10,921 nt of DNA from Bacteroidia bacterium (GTDB lineage Bacteria; Bacteroidota; Bacteroidia; Bacteroidales; Azobacteroidaceae), in NCBI GenBank assembly GCA_025996895.1, contig BNTW01000092.1:1-10921 (forward strand). The letters are read 5' to 3'. The notes beneath the pieces are model-generated. The model had not been told where the DNA came from and ran no database searches. It saw nothing but the letters and a program-made list of their open reading frames with translations. Positions 7,431 to 10,921 of the stretch are shown here, piece after piece; position 1 is the stretch's first letter; each line of letters begins with the position of its first letter. Made by a program: the position numbers and the translations under genes.

Positions 7431-8612
7431 TTAATAAGTTTCGTACAAAGATAATGATTTTTTTAATTGTTTCAACGCTTTTGCTAAAACGCTTTGCGGA
7501 CAGCCGACATTCAGGCGCATAAATCCGGTGCCTTCTTTGCCGAACAATTCGCCGTTGTTCAACGCCAAGCCGGCTTTTTGAACAAATAAATCGTTTAATT
7601 CCTTTTGCGATAAGCCCAATTCCCGGCAATCCAGCCAAACCAAAAAAGAGGCTTCGGGAATAATTGCTTTTATCTGCGGAATGTTTTCTTTTAAATAATT
7701 ATGCACAAATAAAATGTTATTTTCCACATAGTGAAGCATTTGCGTTTTCCAATCCGCACCTTTTTCGTAAGCCGCTTGTGTAGCGGTATAGGCAAAAATT
7801 GTTCCGTCTTCCAACTCGCTGGCTTTCAAAAAGGAATAAAAAGAATTGCGGATTTGCTCGTTCGGAATAATCGAATACGAACTGACAATTCCCGCAATAT
7901 TAAACGTTTTGCTCGGTGCCATAAACGTAATGCTGTTTTGCGCTGCCTTTTCCGAAACCGTCGCAAACGGAATGTGCCGGTGTCCGAACAACGCCATGTC
8001 CGAATGAATTTCGTCCGAAACGACCAAAATCCGGTTTTCGTAACAAATTTCCGCCAATTCCCGCAAGGTTTCCTCGTCCCACGTAATTCCGACCGGATTG
8101 TGCGGATTTGCCAAAATGAGCAGTTTGCAATCTTTGTCGATTATCCGGCGCAGGCCGTCCAAATCCATGCGGTAGTTGCCGTTTTTTTCGATCAACGGAT
8201 TATTGACCACTTGCCGGTGGTGCATATTCGTAACCAAACGAAACGGATGATACACAGGTGGTTGGATAATAATTTTATCGTTCGGATTTGTGAAATTCAT
8301 GACGCAAAAAGCAATGCCTTTCACGATACCCGGAATATAGCTGAGCCAATCCTTTTGAATTTTCCACTGATGTTGTTCGTCTATCCAGCGGATAATGGCC
8401 TGATAATACGCTTCCGAAGCCATCGTGTAGCCAAAAATTCCCTCGTCGCAACGCTTTTTCAGTGCGTCGATAATAAAATCGCCGCATCGGAAATCCATGT
8501 CCGCCACCCAAAGCGGAATCAAATCCGGACGACCGTAACGTTCCTGCAATGCATCGGTTTTCAGTGCACCCGTCCCCCGCCGGTCGTGTATTTCGTCGAA
8601 ATTATAGGTCAT
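7431..8612 (-). CDS. patB: PatB/MalY-type PLP-dependent C-S lyase (cystathionine beta-lyase) or aminotransferase
   Basis: A 393-residue fold-type I PLP enzyme. Relatives cleave cystathionine or cysteine conjugates to homocysteine or a thiol plus pyruvate and ammonia; some are annotated only as aminotransferases. I use the ATG at 8610-8612 (MTYNFDEIHDRRGTGALKTD), which gives the normal N-terminus; a GTG 18 bases upstream lies within the promoter -7 box and is rejected. Features seen: PLWVADMDF (33-41), the FGYT segment (60-63), PPVYHPF (118-124, aromatic ring over the cofactor), NPHNPVG (169-175), SDEIHSD (199-205, Asp200 for the PLP nitrogen), MAPSKTFNIAG (231-241, Schiff-base Lys235) and FMRLN (364-368, Arg for the substrate carboxylate). 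It is the first gene of an operon with the SlyD-like gene and aroC. Sequence alone does not settle lyase versus aminotransferase. Confidence 0.92.
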   Translation of the reverse strand: MTYNFDEIHDRRGTGALKTDALQERYGRPDLIPLWVADMDFRCGDFIIDALKKRCDEGIFGYTMASEAYYQAIIRWIDEQHQWKIQKDWLSYIPGIVKGIAFCVMNFTNPNDKIIIQPPVYHPFRLVTNMHHRQVVNNPLIEKNGNYRMDLDGLRRIIDKDCKLLILANPHNPVGITWDEETLRELAEICYENRILVVSDEIHSDMALFGHRHIPFATVSEKAAQNSITFMAPSKTFNIAGIVSSYSIIPNEQIRNSFYSFLKASELEDGTIFAYTATQAAYEKGADWKTQMLHYVENNILFVHNYLKENIPQIKAIIPEASFLVWLDCRELGLSQKELNDLFVQKAGLALNNGELFGKEGTGFMRLNVGCPQSVLAKALKQLKKSLSLYETY

Positions 8613-8629
8613 ATTTTTCAATTTTTGCA

Positions 8630-8660
8630 CAAAGATAATTACCTTTGTCGGCTAAACAAA
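8630..8660 (-). promoter_or_regulatory. Promoter of the patB-FKBP-aroC operon
   Basis: On the minus strand TTTG (8657-8660) is followed after exactly 19 bases by TATCTTTG (8630-8637), a full match to the Bacteroidota consensus. Transcription would start near 8625, giving a leader of about 13 nucleotides before the ATG at 8612. Confidence 0.8.
8640..8647 (+). promoter_or_regulatory. -7 box of the argS promoter
   Basis: TACCTTTG matches TAnnTTTG exactly and lies 22 bases before the argS ATG. No good TTTG is found 19 bases upstream (the sequence there is a T-rich TTTTC), so the -33 half is weak. The box is two bases from the opposing -7 box of the patB operon. Confidence 0.65.
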
Positions 8661-8669
8661 ATAATAATA

Positions 8670-10487
8670 ATGAATATTCAACAATTAATACAGCAAGATT
8701 TGGAGCGTTTGTATGCCGTGAAAATTCCGGAAACGCAAGTTCAAATTCAAAAAACGAAGAAAGAATTTAAGGGACATTTGACGTTGGTCGTTTTTCCTTT
8801 ATTGAAACTGTCGAAGAAAAATCCCGAACAGACTGCACAGGAAATCGGCGAGTATCTCGTTCAAAATCAGCCGTCTATAGCGGAATTTAATGTCATCAAA
8901 GGCTTTTTGAACTTGACGATTGCGCCGGCCTATTGGATTAACGTTTTAAATGATATAAACCGGGCGGAACATTTCGGAACGAAAACGCCGGACGAAAACG
9001 CACCGTTGGTCATGATTGAATATTCGTCGCCCAACACCAATAAGCCGTTGCATCTGGGGCATATCCGCAATAACTTGCTGGGTTACAGCATTTCCGAAAT
9101 TCTGAAAGCGTCGGGAAACCGCGTTTTTAAAACGAATATTGTAAATGACCGGGGGATTCATATTTGCAAGTCGATGTTGGCGTGGAAACAATGGGGAAAC
9201 GGCGAAACGCCCGAAACATCGAGAAAAAAAGGCGACCACTTGATCGGCGATTATTATGTGAAATTCGACCAGGAATATAAAAAGGAATTAGCGGAGTTGG
9301 AAGCCGCCGGTTTGACGCGGAAAGAAGCCGAAGAACGCTCGTCATTGATGGCGGAAGCCCGCGAAATGCTTCGCAAATGGGAAGCGGGCGACCTGGAAAC
9401 CGTCGGCCTGTGGGAAACCATGAATGCTTGGGTGTATGCAGGCTTTGACGAAACCTACAAGGCTTTGGGCGTGGATTTCGACAAAATTTATTACGAATCA
9501 CAAACTTATCTCGAAGGAAAGGAAAAAGTGCTGGAAGGTTTGAAAAACGGCATTTTTTATCAAAAAGAAGACGGGTCGGTGTGGGCAGATCTCACCGCCG
9601 ACGGCTTGGACGAAAAATTGCTGTTACGTGCCGACGGCACTTCAGTGTATATGACGCAGGACATCGGTACGGCTAAATTGCGCTTCGACGATTATCCGAT
9701 TGATAAAATGGTGTATGTGGTTGGAAATGAGCAAAATTATCATTTTCAAGTTCTTTCGTTGTTGCTTGATAAATTGGGTTTTGCCTTTGGTAAAGGATTA
9801 GTACATTTCTCGTATGGCATGGTCGAACTGCCCGAGGGAAAAATGAAATCGCGCGAAGGCACGGTTGTCGATGCCGACGATTTGATTGCCGAAATGATCC
9901 GTACCGCCAAGGAAACGTCCAAAGAATTGGGCAAACTCGACGATTGTACGGAAGAAGAAGCTGACGAAATCGCCCGTACGGTTGGTCTGGGTGCGTTGAA
10001 ATATTTTATTTTAAAAGTTGATCCGCGCAAAAATATGGTGTTTAATCCGAAAGAATCCATTGATTTCAACGGCAATACCGGGCCGTTTATTCAATATACC
10101 TACGCGCGCATTCAATCGGTTCTGCGGCGGGCAAAATCAACCCCCCAACCCCCTAAAGGGGGAGTGGCACAGCAAGATAAGCCGCAATCAGCAAAGTCCC
10201 CTTCAGGGGATTTAGGGGTTAATGAAAAAGAACAAAACCTCATTCAAATCCTCTCCGAATTTCCGGCGATTGTGCAAGAAGCTGCCGACACGTTCAGTCC
10301 GGCCGTCATTGCCAATTATCTGTATGATTTGGTGAAAGAATACAACCAATTCTATCACGATTATTCGATATTGAAAGAGGAAAATGAGCAAATCCGTGAT
10401 TTCCGTCTGATTTTGTCCGAAAATGTGGGGCGCGTGATAAAAACCGGCTTCGCGCTGCTGGGAATAAATGTTCCCGAAAGAATGTAA
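8670..10487 (+). CDS. argS: Arginyl-tRNA synthetase
   Basis: A 605-residue class I aminoacyl-tRNA synthetase that charges tRNA-Arg with arginine using ATP. The ATG at 8670-8672 (MNIQQLIQQDLERLYAV) lies 22 bases behind the -7 box; the frame is open far upstream, but that part is antisense to patB. The N-terminal additional domain covers about 1-110, followed by SSPNTNKPLHLGH, whose HLGH (128-131) is the HIGH motif. NIVNDRGIHICKSML follows (about 156-170), and KMKSR (391-395) takes the place of KMSKS. FNGNTGPFIQYTYARIQSVLRRA ends the catalytic part. The anticodon-binding domain runs from about residue 520 (NEKEQNLIQILSEF) through ANYLYDLVKEYNQFYHDYSIL to the terminal VPERM. Between the two domains lies a Pro/Gly/Ser/Lys-rich stretch (STPQPPKGGV to SPSGDLGV) encoded by a palindromic repeat, replacing a linker that is poorly conserved in relatives. 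The frame is kept, so the enzyme should work. Confidence 0.97.
   Translation: MNIQQLIQQDLERLYAVKIPETQVQIQKTKKEFKGHLTLVVFPLLKLSKKNPEQTAQEIGEYLVQNQPSIAEFNVIKGFLNLTIAPAYWINVLNDINRAEHFGTKTPDENAPLVMIEYSSPNTNKPLHLGHIRNNLLGYSISEILKASGNRVFKTNIVNDRGIHICKSMLAWKQWGNGETPETSRKKGDHLIGDYYVKFDQEYKKELAELEAAGLTRKEAEERSSLMAEAREMLRKWEAGDLETVGLWETMNAWVYAGFDETYKALGVDFDKIYYESQTYLEGKEKVLEGLKNGIFYQKEDGSVWADLTADGLDEKLLLRADGTSVYMTQDIGTAKLRFDDYPIDKMVYVVGNEQNYHFQVLSLLLDKLGFAFGKGLVHFSYGMVELPEGKMKSREGTVVDADDLIAEMIRTAKETSKELGKLDDCTEEEADEIARTVGLGALKYFILKVDPRKNMVFNPKESIDFNGNTGPFIQYTYARIQSVLRRAKSTPQPPKGGVAQQDKPQSAKSPSGDLGVNEKEQNLIQILSEFPAIVQEAADTFSPAVIANYLYDLVKEYNQFYHDYSILKEENEQIRDFRLILSENVGRVIKTGFALLGINVPERM
10141..10220. repeat. 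Palindromic repeat element inserted in frame in argS
   Basis: Two C-rich/G-rich arms face each other: AACCCCCTAAAGGGGGA at 10147-10163 and, reversed, TCCCCTTCAGGGG plus ATTTAGGGGTT at 10197-10220. The outer ends (AACCCC-TAAA and TTTAGGGGTT) are inverted copies. Each arm also folds on itself: CCCCC-TAAA-GGGGG and TCCCC-TTCA-GGGGA. The middle (10164-10196) is ordinary sequence. It encodes TPQPPKGG and SPSGDLGV, low-complexity peptides, with no stop and no frameshift. Exact ends are uncertain by several bases. It resembles small dispersed palindromes of Bacteroidota and is comparable in principle to the Rickettsia palindromic elements that insert into genes. Confidence 0.75.
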
Positions 10488-10545
10488 TAAGAGCGATAGA
10501 TGTTATGTCGCAAAATTTGGATAACCAAGACGACCCTCGAATCGG

Positions 10546-10566
10546 AAAAAAAGAAAAAAGGGTAAG
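10546..10566 (-). terminator. 3' stem arm and U-run ending the SRP RNA
   Basis: The closing arm CUUACCC of the RNA's own terminal helix is followed directly by U6-C-U7 on the minus strand. The RNA's terminal helix thus probably serves as the intrinsic terminator stem. Confidence 0.6.
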
Positions 10567-10655
10567 CGAACTACATCGCGCCGCTACAACCAACTACCTT
10601 TGCTGCGATCAAACCCTGGAGGATTCGAAGGGAGCTGACCGTGTAGGACTTACCC
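10554..10655 (-). ncRNA. ffs: Small signal recognition particle RNA (4.5S type)
   Basis: On the minus strand, a transcript starting near 10655 begins GGGUAAG and ends CUUACCC followed by U6-C-U7. The ends pair over 7 bp (10649-10655 with 10560-10566), then CUACA pairs with UGUAG. The 42 bases from CGCAGCAAAGGTAG to CGATGTAGTTCGC align without gaps to the 3' half of E. coli 4.5S RNA (AGCAGCCAAGGCAG to GGATGTAGCTGGC). CCAGG, then GCAGCAAAGG about nine bases later, matches the asymmetric helix 8 loop bound by Ffh. A hairpin of about 96 bases is normal for the small bacterial form. It joins Ffh in the particle that targets nascent membrane proteins. The usual GNRA tetraloop is not evident. It is convergent with argS, whose stop is 66 bases away. 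No function in the plus-strand frame that crosses it is supported. Confidence 0.85.
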
Positions 10656-10659
10656 AGCG

Positions 10660-10690
10660 CAAAGGTAATACTTATTTTTTAATCTGCAAA
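10660..10690 (-). promoter_or_regulatory. Promoter of the SRP RNA gene
   Basis: On the minus strand TTTG (10687-10690, at the end of a T6 run) is followed after exactly 19 bases by TACCTTTG (10660-10667). The first G of the RNA lies five bases downstream of the box. This is a full match to the Bacteroidota promoter consensus and fixes the strand of the RNA. Confidence 0.85.
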
Positions 10691-10762
10691 AAATTCTTTG
10701 GCACATTTTTTGCTGTTATTTTTTTATGTTTAAAAAGCATTTTATGTTGTAAAACATACAAA

Positions 10763-10787
10763 ATTATTTTAAAAAATGCAAAATAAT
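10763..10787. repeat. AT-only inverted repeat in the right-end noncoding region
   Basis: ATTATTTT (10763-10770) and AAAATAAT (10780-10787) are perfect inverted copies around a 9-base loop. A smaller one, TATGTT-GTAA-AACATA, lies at 10743-10758. Both are AT-only or nearly so and may be chance in AT-rich DNA. No gene is seen around them. Confidence 0.4.
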
Positions 10788-10792
10788 ATGAT

Positions 10793-10805
10793 ACACACAC
10801 ACACA
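10793..10805. repeat. Short AC dinucleotide run
   Basis: Six and a half AC units in a row within noncoding DNA. Such runs can change length by slippage; no regulated gene is visible next to it. Confidence 0.7.
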
Positions 10806-10835
10806 TTACTCACCTGGCGGTTTAACAAAAATTCA

Positions 10836-10866
10836 CGCGTTATGTGCCTTGTAACGCGCCTTTTTT
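10836..10866 (+). terminator. Terminator-like hairpin with T-run
   Basis: CGCGTTA (10836-10842) and TAACGCG (10852-10858) pair perfectly over 7 bp around a 9-base loop, then CC and T6 (10861-10866) follow on the plus strand. This is the form of an intrinsic terminator for rightward transcription, yet no plus-strand gene ends near it; argS stops about 350 bases earlier. Read leftward, the stem is followed by TGAATTTTT, a weaker T-run, so it could also end a minus-strand gene beyond the right edge. Confidence 0.45.
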
Positions 10867-10921
10867 CTCACGCGCGTAATATACAAAATTTATTTTTAAT
10901 ACGCAACAATCCCGAAGGCGT

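Larger units (their letters stand above)
10668..10921. other. AT-rich noncoding right end
   Basis: Apart from the SRP promoter spacer, AT hairpins, AC run and terminator-like hairpin, nothing gene-like was recognised. A minus-strand frame open at the right edge could be the tail of a gene outside the window, but it is too short to judge. ACGCG-containing motifs recur at 10835-10840, 10854-10858 and 10869-10875. Confidence 0.5.

Noticed and set aside
7731..8669. A 313-codon N-terminal extension of argS
   Set aside because: It is antisense to the conserved PatB gene and passes through both promoters. ArgRS homology starts at MNIQQLIQQD.
10595..10667. TACCTTTGC / GCAAAGGTA inverted repeat, first taken for a pseudoknot or an operator
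   Set aside because: One copy is the -7 box outside the RNA and the other is conserved SRP sequence (GCAGCAAAGGTA); the likeness is probably coincidental. The internal TACCTTTG also has no -33 partner.
10505..10786. Plus-strand open frame of 93 codons after argS
   Set aside because: It crosses the SRP RNA gene on the other strand, its promoter and AT-rich DNA, and has no recognisable domain.

Overview
The window looks like a chromosomal segment of a Bacteroidales-type Bacteroidota bacterium. The evidence is: promoters of the phylum-specific form TTTG-N19-TAnnTTTG (two exact copies, ahead of the SRP RNA and the PatB operon); start codons preceded by A-rich sequence instead of Shine-Dalgarno motifs; an enteric-type pyrBI pair followed by a flavin reductase, a gene order I associate with Bacteroides relatives; a BspA-like leucine-rich-repeat surface protein; and a C-rich/G-rich palindromic repeat of a kind I associate with this phylum. 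No transposase, phage gene, CRISPR array, tRNA or rRNA was seen. Most of it is housekeeping DNA.

Left block (1-3767, all on the minus strand): a promoter just upstream of pyrB drives pyrB-pyrI (aspartate carbamoyltransferase catalytic and regulatory chains), a flavin reductase family protein, and a 224-residue outer-membrane beta-barrel protein. pyrI/flavin reductase and flavin reductase/barrel each overlap by an ATGA, so translation is probably coupled. After 53 bases follows a secreted BspA-like LRR protein whose 3' end lies beyond the left edge.

Middle block: a single plus-strand gene (3824-5776) encodes an exported sialate O-acetylesterase-like SGNH esterase with a beta-sandwich insert. 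Only 17 bases beyond its stop, and tail to tail with it, lies the end of a minus-strand operon (8612 down to 5794) in the order PatB/MalY-type C-S lyase, SlyD-like FKBP isomerase with a cysteine-rich tail, and chorismate synthase (aroC).

Right block: argS (arginyl-tRNA synthetase) runs on the plus strand from a promoter back to back with that of the PatB operon; the two -7 boxes are two bases apart and form a near-palindrome, so the polymerase sites overlap. argS carries an in-frame palindromic repeat in the linker before its anticodon-binding domain. Convergent to argS, on the minus strand, is a gene for the small signal recognition particle RNA (ffs), with a textbook promoter, 5'/3' terminal pairing and a U-run. 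The last 250 bases are AT-rich, with hairpins, a short AC repeat and one terminator-like hairpin, but no recognisable gene.

I did not find a convincing new defence, mobile or biosynthetic system. The observations most worth a second look are the repeat inside argS, the SRP RNA with an atypical apical loop, and the interlocked patB/argS promoters.
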